NCBI GenBank assembly: GCA_900752435.1
Contig: CAADVD010000018.1
Span: 12,915-76,914, forward strand
Source of the DNA: Oscillospiraceae bacterium
Lineage (GTDB): Bacteria > Bacillota > Clostridia > Oscillospirales > Ruminococcaceae
Reading direction: 5' to 3'
Length of the DNA: 64,000 nt
Shown: positions 1 through 9,210 of the stretch, piece by piece
Position numbering within the stretch: the first letter of the stretch is position 1
Layout: every line of letters begins with the position of its first letter
Position numbers and translations under genes: made by a program
The notes under the pieces: model-generated
Seen by the model: only the letters and a program-made list of their open reading frames with translations
Told to the model about the DNA's origin: nothing
Databases searched by the model: none

Positions 1-223
1 TGGTGGGTTCAATGATCACAGTGTCCGCATTGATTTTTCCCTGCTTGATTCCCTCTTCAATCATGGCATTTGCCACACGGTCTTTGACACTTCCAAGCGG
101 ATTAAAGTACTCTACCTTTGCAATCAAGGCAGCCTCCAACCCATTCTGCTGTTCGTAGTTGGACAGTTCTAATAAGGGTGTATGCCCAATCAGTTCCGTC
201 AATTTTTTTGCAATTTTTGCCAT
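1..223 (-). CDS. cysK: Cysteine synthase (O-acetylserine sulfhydrylase), N-terminal part
   Basis: The gene runs off the left edge, so only the first 74 residues are present. They read as the N-terminus of a fold-type II PLP enzyme that makes cysteine from O-acetylserine and sulfide. The motif NPLGSVKDR is visible, with the PLP-binding lysine at about residue 47, and LIGHTPLLEL near the N-terminus is typical of CysK. The ATG at 221-223 follows an AGAGGA ribosome binding site and a strong promoter at 260-288. A cystathionine beta-synthase-like paralogue is possible because the C-terminus is missing. Confidence 0.9.
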   Translation of the reverse strand, partial: MAKIAKKLTELIGHTPLLELSNYEQQNGLEAALIAKVEYFNPLGSVKDRVANAMIEEGIKQGKINADTVIIEPT

Positions 224-259
224 TGTTGGATTCCTCTTTTCTATGATGATGTTAAAAGC

Positions 260-288
260 ATTATAACTCGTAATTCATATTTAGTCAA
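260..288 (-). promoter_or_regulatory. sigma-A-type promoter of cysK
   Basis: On the minus strand, TTGACT (283-288) and TATAAT (260-265) are separated by 17 bp. They lie about 40 bp upstream of the cysK start. Confidence 0.75.
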
Positions 289-318
289 TATGAATTCTAT
301 ATTTTATGCAATAAATTG

Positions 319-346
319 CCCGCAAAGACCATGATGGCTTTGCGGG
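319..346 (-). terminator. Hairpin after the CoA-disulfide reductase gene
   Basis: Arms CCCGCAAAG and CTTTGCGGG form a stem just past the stop codon of the reductase gene. The following sequence is AT-rich but has no clean T-run, so termination is inferred from position. Confidence 0.5.
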
Positions 347-352
347 TAACCT

Positions 353-2014
353 TTAATTTTCGTTTTGAGACGCATTTCGTGCAAGCTGATCTTTGCGATA
401 AGCCTGATAATGGTAATAGCCGCCGGTCAGGTTGGCAACCTGAAAGCCGCGTTGTTTTAAGATGCGGTAAGCGATATATCCACGCAAACCTATTTGACAG
501 AAGATGTAAATCGGTACTTGCGGATTGAGTTCATCCAACCGCTCACGCAGCTCATCAAGCGGAATGTTTTGAGCATGCTCAATGCTTCCATTGGCAAATT
601 CTTCTGCTGTCCGCGTATCCAGCAAAATACCGTTTTGAATGCCTTTGATGTCTTCCAAATCAAATTTTTTCATCTGGCCGGACAAAACGTTTTCGGCAAC
701 AAATCCCGCCATATTGACCGGATCTTTTGCAGAGGAAAACGGCGGTGCATACGCCAGCTCCAATTCCGTCAAATCATACACCGTTGCATGCTGACGAATC
801 ATCGCGGCAAGCACATCAATGCGTTTGTCCACACCCGCACCACCGACAATCTGTGCACCCAGCAAAAGTCCATCCGTTTTTTGGAACAGCAATTTGATGA
901 ACATGAACTCGCCGCCCGGATAATAACCGGCATGAGAAGCGCTGAACGTAAAAGTTTTTTCATAAGACACTTTATGCGCGCACAGACTGCGTTCATTCGC
1001 ACCGGTAAGCCCAACCGTCAAGTCAAACACTTTTACAATGGCCGTTCCCTGTACCGGTTGACTGACGGCAGGTTTTCCGCAAATGCGATCAGCAACAATG
1101 CGAGCCTGTTTGTTGGCAATGGAAGCCAGCGGCACCAAGGCAGGCTCGTCAAAAGTCAAATCCCGCACCACAGCGGCATCACCCAGCGCATAAATGTCCG
1201 ACACACTGGTTTCCAGATGATTGTTGACGATAATTTCGCCCTTTGCACCCAGTTGAATGCCGCTGTCCTTCAAAAAGGCGGTTGCCGGACGAACGCCAAT
1301 GCTCAACAATACCAACTGGGCATCAATCCGTTTGCCGGATGTTAAAAGGACGGACTCCGTTCCGATTTCAGCAACGCCGTCCTCCAAAACCAAATGAATG
1401 CCCTGCTCGCGTATGTGGTTGTGCACATCGTAAGCCATGTCTTCATCCAACGCGGCCAATACATGATTTTGTGCCTCCACCAAAGTAACCTGCATACCCA
1501 AACGCTTGAGGTTTTCGGCCATCTCCAAACCGATGAAGCCAGCACCGACAACAACGGCTGTTTGCGGCTGATGAGCACGAAGAAATTGCTTCAAGCCGTA
1601 AGTATCCTGCACATTGCGCAAGGTGAAAACATGCTCCTGCGCCACTCCCGGGATGGACGGCTTAACGGGTACCGCACCCGGGGAAAGCACCAAATGGTCA
1701 TAGGATTCCTGATAGGTTTCGCCGGTTGTGCGGTTGAGGACGGTTACATATTTTTCAGCGCTGTTGACCGACACCACCTGATTCATCACCCGAACATCAA
1801 CGCGAAACCGATTGTAAAAGCTTTCCGGTGTTTGCAGCAGCAGCTCATCTTCATCCACAATCACATCGCCGATGTAGTAGGGCAAGCCGCAGTTGGCATA
1901 AGAAATATATGCGTCCTTTTCCAGCAGGACAATTTCGGCAAATTCGTCGTTTCGGCGCAGTCTGGCCGCTGTTCCGGCTCCGCCTGCAACGCCTCCAATA
2001 ATTACCGTTTTCAT
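353..2014 (-). CDS. CoA-disulfide reductase / NADH oxidase-type flavoenzyme with C-terminal rhodanese domain
   Basis: The predicted 553-residue protein starts with a GGVAGGAG dinucleotide-binding motif (about residues 7-14). It carries SYANCGLPYY with Cys42, the single redox cysteine of CoA-disulfide reductases. A second NAD-binding motif (VVVGAGFIGLEMAENL) and a dimerisation domain follow. The last 100 residues form a rhodanese domain with active-site Cys506 in FCQIGLRGY. Known CoADR-RHD fusions reduce CoA disulfide, persulfides or polysulfide with NAD(P)H. The ATG at 2012-2014 was chosen because AAAGGGG precedes it; longer readings have no such site. The gene has its own promoter (2076-2104), so it is probably not part of the upstream operon. 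cysK nearby fits sulfur and redox metabolism, but the exact substrate is inferred. Confidence 0.88.
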   Translation of the reverse strand: MKTVIIGGVAGGAGTAARLRRNDEFAEIVLLEKDAYISYANCGLPYYIGDVIVDEDELLLQTPESFYNRFRVDVRVMNQVVSVNSAEKYVTVLNRTTGETYQESYDHLVLSPGAVPVKPSIPGVAQEHVFTLRNVQDTYGLKQFLRAHQPQTAVVVGAGFIGLEMAENLKRLGMQVTLVEAQNHVLAALDEDMAYDVHNHIREQGIHLVLEDGVAEIGTESVLLTSGKRIDAQLVLLSIGVRPATAFLKDSGIQLGAKGEIIVNNHLETSVSDIYALGDAAVVRDLTFDEPALVPLASIANKQARIVADRICGKPAVSQPVQGTAIVKVFDLTVGLTGANERSLCAHKVSYEKTFTFSASHAGYYPGGEFMFIKLLFQKTDGLLLGAQIVGGAGVDKRIDVLAAMIRQHATVYDLTELELAYAPPFSSAKDPVNMAGFVAENVLSGQMKKFDLEDIKGIQNGILLDTRTAEEFANGSIEHAQNIPLDELRERLDELNPQVPIYIFCQIGLRGYIAYRILKQRGFQVANLTGGYYHYQAYRKDQLARNASQNEN

Positions 2015-2075
2015 TGATTGACCCCTTTCTCTGTGTTCCTTATGCTGTCTGAAACAGCAGAGCGATTCTGCTAAA

Positions 2076-2104
2076 ATTATATGTGAATTCTTCCGCTGCG
2101 TCAA
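2076..2104 (-). promoter_or_regulatory. Promoter of the CoA-disulfide reductase gene
   Basis: Minus-strand TTGACG (2099-2104) and TATAAT (2076-2081) with a 17-bp spacer. The -35 box overlaps the stop codon of the preceding gene, giving the reductase separate transcription. Confidence 0.7.
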
Positions 2105-2634
2105 TCCTCCGGAAGCGTAATCACGCCGTCCACAATCATCTGCGCCACCAATTCCGCACCGAAGCCCACGACGCTGGGACATTTATCCCCGTGTCCGCCG
2201 GCGGCAACAAACGCTTCCGATTCCTCCGGCAGATACAAGTCAAACGAACGGCCGAATAACTTTTGCTGAATTTGACAGCACAAAATGCCGCCGTATTTTT
2301 TCTCAAAGGCTTCGATTATTTGACGTGTCAGCGTAAAGCAAGTGTAATCCACTTCTTGTTCCAATTCCTCTACTTGACGGCCGGTTGCTAAGCTAATAAC
2401 AGTGATTGCACCTACCACAGCACCGCACATCCCTTTGGAGCAAAGTCCGGCACCGGCACCAAAGCCAAAAACGGAACGGAATGCTTCATCACTGATGCCG
2501 TTGAACACATCCTTCAATCCAGCTAATGTAGACTGCGGACAGTTTCCATATTCCTGTTCGTAAAAGAAAGCACGGTCTCTGGCTTTTTTAACCAAAGCTT
2601 GCTTTTCTTCTACTGATAACTTTTGATAATCCAT
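2101..2634 (-). CDS. C_GCAxxG_C_C family putative redox protein
   Basis: The 177-residue protein has conserved cysteines in the pattern of the C_GCAxxG_C_C family: YGNCPQST, GLCSKGMCGAVVGAI, a Cys near DYTC, GILCCQ and a late KCPSVVGF. Members are thought to bind a metal or Fe-S centre, but their role is not established. The ATG at 2632-2634 follows GGAGGAC; an ATG five codons upstream overlaps that site and is unlikely. It is the last gene of the long catabolic operon, 11 bp after dppF, and its link to transport or catabolism is only positional. Confidence 0.8.
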   Translation of the reverse strand: MDYQKLSVEEKQALVKKARDRAFFYEQEYGNCPQSTLAGLKDVFNGISDEAFRSVFGFGAGAGLCSKGMCGAVVGAITVISLATGRQVEELEQEVDYTCFTLTRQIIEAFEKKYGGILCCQIQQKLFGRSFDLYLPEESEAFVAAGGHGDKCPSVVGFGAELVAQMIVDGVITLPED

Positions 2635-2645
2635 TTTGTCCTCCA

Positions 2646-3632
2646 TCAGTCCAAGACCGGAAAATGACAAGCAACTTGATGATTCGGAGAAATTTCCTGC
2701 ATCTGCGGTTCTTCATGGAAGCATTTTTCCTGTGCAAACGGACAGCGGGTACAGAAACGACAGCGCTTGGGGATATTCACCAATCCCGGCACTTCTCCTT
2801 CCAGAATCTTCTCCCCCGATGGCAAATTAGGGTCAGGCATCGGAATGGCATCCAGCAGTGCCCGTGTATAGGGATGGTACGGATGCTCGAAAAGCTCATC
2901 AGCCGGTGACAATTCCATCATTTTTCCCAGATACATGACGGCTACATCATCCGAAATGTGTTTGACCACATTCAGTCCATGTGCTACAAAAATATAAGTT
3001 AGTCCAAATTTTCGCTGAAGCTCCTGCAGTAAATTGATGATCTGAGACTGAATGGAAACATCCAATGCGGATACCGGTTCGTCGCAGATGATGAGCTGAG
3101 GATTCAGCGCCAAGGCACGGGCGATGCCCACACGCTGGCGCTGACCGCCCGAAAATTCATGCGGATAGCGTTTCGCCGCTTCTTTGGGGAGCCCCACCAA
3201 GCCGAGCAATTTTTCAACTTTTTCATTGATGTTGGTTTTATCCGCAAAGTGATACAGCTTCATGGGTTCGGCTAAAATATCACCAATTTTCATCTTGGGA
3301 TTCAGCGACGCATAAGGGTCTTGAAAAACAAACTGAATCTTTTGGCGCAGTTCTTTCATTTCTTTTCGGCTGCACTTTAAAATGTCGCGGCCTTCAAACA
3401 GAATTTCTCCGTCTGTGGCCGGTGTGAGCTGTACAATCATGCGTCCAATGGTGGTTTTCCCACAGCCGGATTCACCGACGATCCCCAGTGTTTTTCCCTT
3501 GCGCACTTGAAAGCTTACGCCGTCCACAGCCTGCGCATACTGCTGTTCCGAAAACAGAGAACGCTTGGCAACCGGAAAATATTTCTTTAAATTACGCACC
3601 TCTAACAGGATTTCTTCCTCTTGTTGTTTCAT
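2646..3632 (-). CDS. dppF: Peptide/nickel-type ABC transporter ATPase (DppF/OppF-like)
   Basis: This is a cytoplasmic ATPase of 328 residues. It has Walker A GESGCGKTT, the signature FSGGQRQRVGIARAL, Walker B LIICDEPVSALDV and the C-terminal oligopeptide-transporter extension, including the cysteine cluster CRFCTRCPFAQEKC. That cluster is typical of Opp/Dpp ATPases and may hold an Fe-S centre. The ATG at 3630-3632 follows AAGAGGTG with good spacing; the upstream in-frame GTG lies inside the ribosome binding site. It pairs with dppD, and together they energise the DppB/DppC channel encoded in the same operon. The cargo is not fixed by sequence. Confidence 0.9.
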   Translation of the reverse strand: MKQQEEEILLEVRNLKKYFPVAKRSLFSEQQYAQAVDGVSFQVRKGKTLGIVGESGCGKTTIGRMIVQLTPATDGEILFEGRDILKCSRKEMKELRQKIQFVFQDPYASLNPKMKIGDILAEPMKLYHFADKTNINEKVEKLLGLVGLPKEAAKRYPHEFSGGQRQRVGIARALALNPQLIICDEPVSALDVSIQSQIINLLQELQRKFGLTYIFVAHGLNVVKHISDDVAVMYLGKMMELSPADELFEHPYHPYTRALLDAIPMPDPNLPSGEKILEGEVPGLVNIPKRCRFCTRCPFAQEKCFHEEPQMQEISPNHQVACHFPVLD

Positions 3633-3662
3633 AAAAACACGCACCTCTTTTCCGCTTCCGGC

Positions 3663-4652
3663 TTATTGATTTTCTGTGGATGTGCCGAGCGGTGCCGGAA
3701 AATGGCAGGCAACACCGCGCTCACCGCTCCATTCCATCTCCGGTGAAACCGACTCGCAAATTTTTTGTGCAACACCGCATCGATTGCGGAAGATACAGCC
3801 TTCCGGCCGATGAATGAGATTGGGAACCGTACCCGGAATGGTGTACAACTCATCTTTGGGCTGGTCAATGCGCGGAATGCACTGAAGCAAGCCTTGTGTA
3901 TAGGGATGCCGCGGATGAGCAAAAAATTCTTTCACTTCCGATTCTTCAATCACCTTTCCGCCGTACATCACCACAACCCGATCAGCCATCTGCGCTACAA
4001 CGCCCAAGTCATGTGTGATTAAAACGATGGTCATGCCCAGTTCTGCTTTTAACTTTTTCATCAAACGCAAAATCTGTGCCTGAATGGTGACGTCCAAAGC
4101 CGTTGTCGGTTCATCGGCAATCAACAGCTTGGGATTGCAGGACAGCGCAATGGCAATCATCACTCTTTGCCGCATACCACCGGATAGCTGATGCGGGTAT
4201 TCCTTTAAACGGCGTTCCGGATCAGATACGCCCACCAATTTCAGCAATTCCAACGCGCGGGCCGTTGCTTCCTGCCTGGTTGCATTGGTGTGCAGACGCA
4301 CCGATTCCGAAATCTGACGGCCTATGGTATAAACTGGATTTAGCGCCGTCATGGGTTCCTGAAAAATCATGGCAATGTCGTTGCCGCGAATTTTACACAT
4401 TTCTTTTTCTGATTTTTCCAGCAGATTTTCCCCGCTAAAGATGATTTCGCCGCCGGCATACCGTGCTGGCGGCGATGCCAGCAAACGCATAATTGAAAGG
4501 GATGTCACACTTTTTCCGCATCCGGATTCGCCAACTATGCACAGCGTTTCCCCTTTGTTGACCGTCAAGCTGATATCATCAATGGCTTCCACCACACCTT
4601 TTGCCGTATCAAACTGAATTTTCAAGTGGTTAATTTCCAGTAATTTTTCCAT
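3663..4652 (-). CDS. dppD: Peptide/nickel-type ABC transporter ATPase (DppD/OppD-like)
   Basis: The 329-residue ATPase shows Walker A GESGCGKSVTSL, Q-loop MIFQEPMTALNP, signature LSGGMRQRVMIAIAL, Walker B LLIADEPTTALDV and a C-terminal cysteine-bearing extension (CIFRNRCGVAQKIC). These features mark the DppD/OppD subfamily. AAAGG sits 8 nt before the ATG at 4650-4652, which decides the start over the GTG and ATG just upstream. It follows the ornithine cyclodeaminase-like gene after about 58 bp and precedes dppF in the same operon. Confidence 0.9.
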   Translation of the reverse strand: MEKLLEINHLKIQFDTAKGVVEAIDDISLTVNKGETLCIVGESGCGKSVTSLSIMRLLASPPARYAGGEIIFSGENLLEKSEKEMCKIRGNDIAMIFQEPMTALNPVYTIGRQISESVRLHTNATRQEATARALELLKLVGVSDPERRLKEYPHQLSGGMRQRVMIAIALSCNPKLLIADEPTTALDVTIQAQILRLMKKLKAELGMTIVLITHDLGVVAQMADRVVVMYGGKVIEESEVKEFFAHPRHPYTQGLLQCIPRIDQPKDELYTIPGTVPNLIHRPEGCIFRNRCGVAQKICESVSPEMEWSGERGVACHFPAPLGTSTENQ

Positions 4653-4710
4653 CGCCATCACCTTTCATTTTGATGTTTTGCCTGCTGTGATTCCTGTGTA
4701 TCATCAAAAT

Positions 4711-5727
4711 TTATTTCCAAATCGGCGTATGCCACAGCGGCAGTTCGATTCCCAAGCCCTGCTCTTTTGCACAACGATACGCATAAGCGCCCAATGCCAA
4801 GTCAAAAATCACCAGTCCAAATGCGTCAAACATAATTTTCTTGCCCGCTTGCTGGCGCAGTGATTTTTGACCTGTAACCAATTCTCCCAGTAAACCGAAC
4901 AGCTTCGACGAATCCAAACGGCCTGCGCGATTCATGCGGAACAAGGACTGACCGCTGTACAGCACACCGCTTTCAAAATCGTCCACCACAATATGGTCAA
5001 AGGCCGCAATGGCCTCCTCTTCAATTTCATGAAAACCGATGTGACAATACAAACTGCCATCTTTGAAGTCTTCTTTTCTCAAATACGGATTTGGAGAAGC
5101 CGTTGCGCCAATGATGATGTCGCACTGCTCCCCCACATCGCCAGCAGAAGGAGACGACACCGTCTGAAAGCACACATTTGGAAACAAATGAAACAGCTCC
5201 TGCTTCAATGCTTCCGCTCTGCTGGATGTTCTGCCCCAAATGTACACACGCTTTAGCTGCGGCAAAGCATAACAAGCACCGATAATCTGCTGTCTTGCCT
5301 GCACACCGGCCCCACAGCACAAAACGCTTTCTGCCTGCGGATCCGCCAAATATTTGAACGCGGTGGATGAGACGGCACCGGTACGCATTGCGCTGATGAC
5401 GGAACCTTCCATCATCGCCAGCGGCAAACCGGTCCGGGGGTCGCTGAGTGTCAGTACCGTATAGATGTGCGGCAAACCCTGCTGTTTATTGCGTGGATGA
5501 TGCGTTGTCCATTTGATACCGGCTACATCATAGGGTTTGCCAATGTAAGCCGGCAGAGAATAAAACGCCTCGTCGGAATCTTCCTCCTGCAATTTGAGCG
5601 GAATTTCCTGTGCCGTTTTGGTTTCGCCGTTTTGATACAAGCGAAAAGCCTGTTCAATTTCACGCTGTGCAACGGCCATATCCGCAATGCCTGTTTTCAG
5701 CACATCTTCCTGTGAAAGCCAGAGCAT
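4711..5727 (-). CDS. Ornithine cyclodeaminase / mu-crystallin family NAD(P)-dependent enzyme
   Basis: The 338-residue protein matches the ornithine cyclodeaminase/mu-crystallin family along its length. It has an N-terminal substrate domain (AGIKWTTHHPRN, AMMEGSVISAMRTGAVS) and a Rossmann domain around CCGAGVQARQQI, followed by IWGRTSSRAEAL. Family members deaminate ornithine to proline, reduce cyclic imines, or act on opine-like amino acids. The ATG at 5725-5727 follows GGAGG. The gene sits between dppC and dppD, so it probably acts on a product of the imported compound. That placement recalls opine catabolic operons, but the substrate is unknown. Confidence 0.85.
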   Translation of the reverse strand: MLWLSQEDVLKTGIADMAVAQREIEQAFRLYQNGETKTAQEIPLKLQEEDSDEAFYSLPAYIGKPYDVAGIKWTTHHPRNKQQGLPHIYTVLTLSDPRTGLPLAMMEGSVISAMRTGAVSSTAFKYLADPQAESVLCCGAGVQARQQIIGACYALPQLKRVYIWGRTSSRAEALKQELFHLFPNVCFQTVSSPSAGDVGEQCDIIIGATASPNPYLRKEDFKDGSLYCHIGFHEIEEEAIAAFDHIVVDDFESGVLYSGQSLFRMNRAGRLDSSKLFGLLGELVTGQKSLRQQAGKKIMFDAFGLVIFDLALGAYAYRCAKEQGLGIELPLWHTPIWK

Positions 5728-5747
5728 GAATGGTTCCTCCCCATTGA

Positions 5748-6602
5748 TTAAAAGTTGAGTTTCGGGTCCAACACATCGCGCAGCCAGTCACCCAGCATGT
5801 TGATGCCGATGATCACCAAAACAATGGCCAGCCCCGGAATGGTACACAGCCAAGAAGCAGAGGTAATGTAGTCGCGGCCATCGCCAATCATATTTCCCCA
5901 AGTTGGTGTAGAAATGTTGGCACCCAGACCCAAAAAGCTCAAGGAAGCTTCCATCAAAATCATACGAGCCATCTGCAAAGTGGCGATAATGATAACCGAA
6001 TAAAAAGCATTCGGCAGAATGTGTTTAAAAAGCATACGCATATTGCTCACACCGATACAGCGAGCGGCGTCAATGTATTCCATCTCCTTAATGGTCAGCA
6101 CATTGCTTCGCACCACGCGCGCATACTGCACCCAGCCAGTAATGGCCAGCACCAGTACAATGTTGACCAGACTCGGCCCCATGACGGCGACCATGACAAT
6201 GGCGAGCAAAATGCTCGGCACAGCCAGTTGAATATCGGCCAAACGCATAATCACCGAATCCACCCAACCGCCAAAATAGCCGGATACCAATCCCAAGGTA
6301 ACGCCCAGCAAGCCGGCAATCACCACGGCGGCAATTCCTACGGTCAGTGAAACACGTCCGCCGTAAATTAAACGACTGAGCACATCGCGCCCTAGCTGAT
6401 CTGTTCCCAGCGGATAAATGTTGCCGTCGTCGGCCGGAGTCAGAGAAGGTGCACGGAAATTGTTTTCCAATGACTGCTGCAGCGGGTCGTGCGGCGCAAT
6501 CAGCGGTGCCGCCGCCACAATGATCACCACAGCCACAAACAAAACCGCTCCTACAATTCCGCGCCAGTTTCTTTTTAAGGTCTTTCCCAAAGAACGTTTC
6601 AT
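5748..6602 (-). CDS. dppC: Peptide/nickel-type ABC transporter permease (DppC-like)
   Basis: This is an integral membrane protein of 284 residues. A cytoplasmic N-terminus and first helix (about residues 15-35) are followed by a periplasm-facing stretch with the DppC-typical YPLGTDQLGRDVLSRLIYG, then five further hydrophobic segments. The EAA-type loop appears as EYIDAARCIGVSNMRMLFKHILPN. The ATG follows AAGGGGAA. It lies 18 bp downstream of dppB and forms the heteromeric channel with it. Confidence 0.9.
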   Translation of the reverse strand: MKRSLGKTLKRNWRGIVGAVLFVAVVIIVAAAPLIAPHDPLQQSLENNFRAPSLTPADDGNIYPLGTDQLGRDVLSRLIYGGRVSLTVGIAAVVIAGLLGVTLGLVSGYFGGWVDSVIMRLADIQLAVPSILLAIVMVAVMGPSLVNIVLVLAITGWVQYARVVRSNVLTIKEMEYIDAARCIGVSNMRMLFKHILPNAFYSVIIIATLQMARMILMEASLSFLGLGANISTPTWGNMIGDGRDYITSASWLCTIPGLAIVLVIIGINMLGDWLRDVLDPKLNF

Positions 6603-6620
6603 TTGAATTTCCCCTTCCCG

Positions 6621-7538
6621 TCAATGATATTTGATTCTTGGATCAAATAAGGTATAACTCAAATCCACGACCAAATTGACCACGACAAAAATAAAACTGA
6701 TCACCAATACGCAAGCTTGTACCAATGGAAAATCACGGTTGTAGACCGCTTGAATCATCAAACGTCCGATACCCGGCCACGCAAAAATCGTTTCGGTAAC
6801 AACCGCACCGCCCAACATCGTACCAAACTCCATACCAATTACAGTCAATACCGGTACAAAAGCATTTTTGAGTGCATGCAGAAAAACCACGCCCCATTTG
6901 GCAACACCCTTCGCACGAGCGGTTCGGATGTAGTCCTGACTCATCACATCCAGCAGAGAGGAACGCATCAAACGGGTGATGGTTGCGGCCGGATAAGCAG
7001 CTAGGGCAATTGAGGGTAAAATCATGGACATGATTCCGCTTCGTCCGGAGGTAGGGAAAATTTTGAGTGTAACGGAAAAAATCAAAATCAGCAAAATACT
7101 CAGCCAGAATACAGGAATCGACTGTCCCAACATAACCAGCACATTGCTGACCATATCAAAAATCCCATTCCGTCTGACGGCGGCAACAATACCAGCCAAA
7201 ATACCAAGTACAGATGCAACCACAATTGCCAAAACAGCAAGCTCCAGAGTGGCCGGAATACGTTCCAGAATCAACCCCAGCGCCGGCTGCTTGTAATGCA
7301 GCGATGTGCCAAAATCCCCTTTGCACAGATCCAGCAAATACCGTCCGTACTGCACCAACAGCGGATCGTCATAGCCCAAAGATTCACGCAGCTGCACCAC
7401 CTGTTCCTCGGATGCTTCCGGCGGAAGCATCAAACGAACTGGGTCGCCGGAGATACGAATTAGAAAAAATACAATGGTTGCCGCTCCCAAAATGGAGATG
7501 ACCGCACCGATTGCTCGTTTGATAATGTACTTCCCCAT
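6621..7538 (-). CDS. dppB: Peptide/nickel-type ABC transporter permease (DppB-like)
   Basis: The 305-residue membrane protein opens with MGKYIIKRAIGAVISILGAATIVFFLIRISGDP-type sequence, the usual DppB first helix. It also contains the EAA loop QDYIRTARAKGVAKWGVVFLHALKNA near residue 200 and six hydrophobic segments in all. The ATG at 7536-7538 lies 6 nt after GGAGGAA, which decides against a TTG five codons upstream. It follows the substrate-binding-protein gene after a 105-bp gap holding two hairpins. Confidence 0.9.
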   Translation of the reverse strand: MGKYIIKRAIGAVISILGAATIVFFLIRISGDPVRLMLPPEASEEQVVQLRESLGYDDPLLVQYGRYLLDLCKGDFGTSLHYKQPALGLILERIPATLELAVLAIVVASVLGILAGIVAAVRRNGIFDMVSNVLVMLGQSIPVFWLSILLILIFSVTLKIFPTSGRSGIMSMILPSIALAAYPAATITRLMRSSLLDVMSQDYIRTARAKGVAKWGVVFLHALKNAFVPVLTVIGMEFGTMLGGAVVTETIFAWPGIGRLMIQAVYNRDFPLVQACVLVISFIFVVVNLVVDLSYTLFDPRIKYH

Positions 7539-7566
7539 CGAGTGTTCCTCCAATCTTCAGAGATGT

Positions 7567-7629
7567 ATATTGCTGGAATTGATCATTCAAGCAATATAAA
7601 GAAGTTCACTCTGCCTTTCGGCAGAGTGA
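7567..7629 (-). other. Two consecutive hairpins between the binding-protein gene and dppB
   Basis: On the minus strand the transcript would first form a 10-bp perfect stem closed by a GAAA tetraloop (7606-7629), then a 9-bp AU-rich stem (7566-7598). The T-run after the first is weak. Such structures after binding-protein genes often act as partial terminators or 3'-end stabilisers, keeping the binding protein in excess over the permeases; that role is inferred here. Confidence 0.65.
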
Positions 7630-7643
7630 CCGCCAAAGAAAAT

Positions 7644-9179
7644 TTATTTTTCTTCTGCAAACTTCATGGATGCAACTGGGATGGCATCATCGATGCGTCC
7701 TTCCCAAACAATGTCGTTGGAAACGCCCAAATATTTATTTTCCTGATACAGGAAAATACGAGGCGCGTCTTCCAATACAATTTTTTGAATGTCTGAATAA
7801 AGCTGTTCACGCTCTGCATCATCCATGCTGGAACGCGCTTGATCCAACATCGCGTCAACCTCAGGATTGTTGTATGTGGAATAGCTATCGGAAGAATGCA
7901 GCACGGAATAGATAGCCGCGTCGGCATCCAAGGTGTTGGTACTGCTCCAACCTAAGAAGTACATCGCAGACTGCTCACCAGCCGGTACAGAGGTACGATA
8001 TACGGTGCTTTCCACCGGATTCACAGTAATGGTGATGCCCACTTCCGCCAACTGAGCGGCAACAGCCTGTGCCACATCGTCGCACTTGGTGTACCAATTG
8101 ACCGAATCTAAGGTTGCCGAGAAGCCGTCCGGATAACCTGCCTCCGCCAACAACTGTTTGGCTTTTTCCGGATTGTATTCATAACCCTCCGGTTCTCCGT
8201 CATAACCAAAATCCTTCGGACCAATTAAGCTGGAAGTAACCACTGCCGTATCATTCAGAACATTTTTCACAATGGAATCCACATCCACCGCATAATTGAG
8301 AGCCTGACGGACTTTCACGTTATCAAATGGCGCTTCGTCCGTTTTCAAACCAATGAAAACCGTATTGCCGCCGCGTTCCACTTCAGAAACACGAACCGAA
8401 TCATCGGATTCCAAACGGGACAATTCTTCCGGCGGAACGGCCGCCACAATGTCAACCTCTCCGGTCAACAGAGCACTGATACGAGTGGAGCTCTCCGGAA
8501 TGGAGCGCCAAGTAACTTTTTTCACTTCCGGTTCGCCATCCCAGTAATCTTCGTTGGCTTCCAAGACAACGCCATCGTCTTTTTCCCAGCTGACAAATTT
8601 ATACGGACCCGTACCAACCGGATTCTGAGAAAATTCTTCCTGTCCTACTTCTTCCACGTATTTCGGCGGAACAATTTCTGTCGGATAACGGCAGAACCGT
8701 GCCGGAATCAGCGGGTCCGGAATATTGGTATGCACGCGAACCGTGTAATCATCAACAATTTCCACACTCTCAACGGTTTTAATGTAACTATAAGTAGGCG
8801 CGTTGTTATCCGGATTCAACACACGATCAATGGAATATTTTACTGCTTCCGCATTAAAATCCTCACCATTATGAAATTGAACTCCCTCACGCAATTTAAA
8901 CTCCCAAGTGGTGTCATCAATCTGACTCCATTCGGTTGCCAAACCAGGTACCAGTTCCATATTTTCGTCGCGCATAATTAAACGGTCAAAAATATTGTCT
9001 ACAACTTGCGCATTTTCCGTCAAGAAACCCGGATCCATACCAGTTACGTCATAGGCTCTGGCAATGACGATACTTTTATCATCGCTCGCTCCCTCAGATC
9101 CTCCGCCGCATCCTGCCAACGAAGCCACCAGCATGGTGGATGCCAAGACAACTGCCAATGCTTTTTTCAGTCGTTTCAT
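7644..9179 (-). CDS. dppA: Extracellular solute-binding lipoprotein, family 5 (DppA/OppA type)
   Basis: The 511-residue protein has a lysine-rich start, a hydrophobic signal segment and a lipobox ending LVASLAGC with the lipidated cysteine at residue 24. A Gly/Ser linker and a full family-5 binding domain follow. Typical landmarks are the N-terminal AYDVTGMDPGF, WEFKLREGVQFHNGEDFNAEAVKYS and NPVGTGPYKFVSW. The ATG at 9177-9179 follows GGGGAG. It is expected to sit outside the membrane, capture the substrate and deliver it to DppBC. Family 5 proteins bind peptides, opines, nickel chelates and other organics, so the ligand is open. Confidence 0.92.
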   Translation of the reverse strand: MKRLKKALAVVLASTMLVASLAGCGGGSEGASDDKSIVIARAYDVTGMDPGFLTENAQVVDNIFDRLIMRDENMELVPGLATEWSQIDDTTWEFKLREGVQFHNGEDFNAEAVKYSIDRVLNPDNNAPTYSYIKTVESVEIVDDYTVRVHTNIPDPLIPARFCRYPTEIVPPKYVEEVGQEEFSQNPVGTGPYKFVSWEKDDGVVLEANEDYWDGEPEVKKVTWRSIPESSTRISALLTGEVDIVAAVPPEELSRLESDDSVRVSEVERGGNTVFIGLKTDEAPFDNVKVRQALNYAVDVDSIVKNVLNDTAVVTSSLIGPKDFGYDGEPEGYEYNPEKAKQLLAEAGYPDGFSATLDSVNWYTKCDDVAQAVAAQLAEVGITITVNPVESTVYRTSVPAGEQSAMYFLGWSSTNTLDADAAIYSVLHSSDSYSTYNNPEVDAMLDQARSSMDDAEREQLYSDIQKIVLEDAPRIFLYQENKYLGVSNDIVWEGRIDDAIPVASMKFAEEK

Positions 9180-9210
9180 GTGTACACTCCCCATTCTAAA
9201 AAATTGATTT

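Noticed and set aside
353..2182. N-terminally extended reading of the CoA-disulfide reductase (609 codons)
   Set aside because: The extension has no ribosome binding site and runs through the promoter; the internal ATG with AAAGGGG gives the standard N-terminus.
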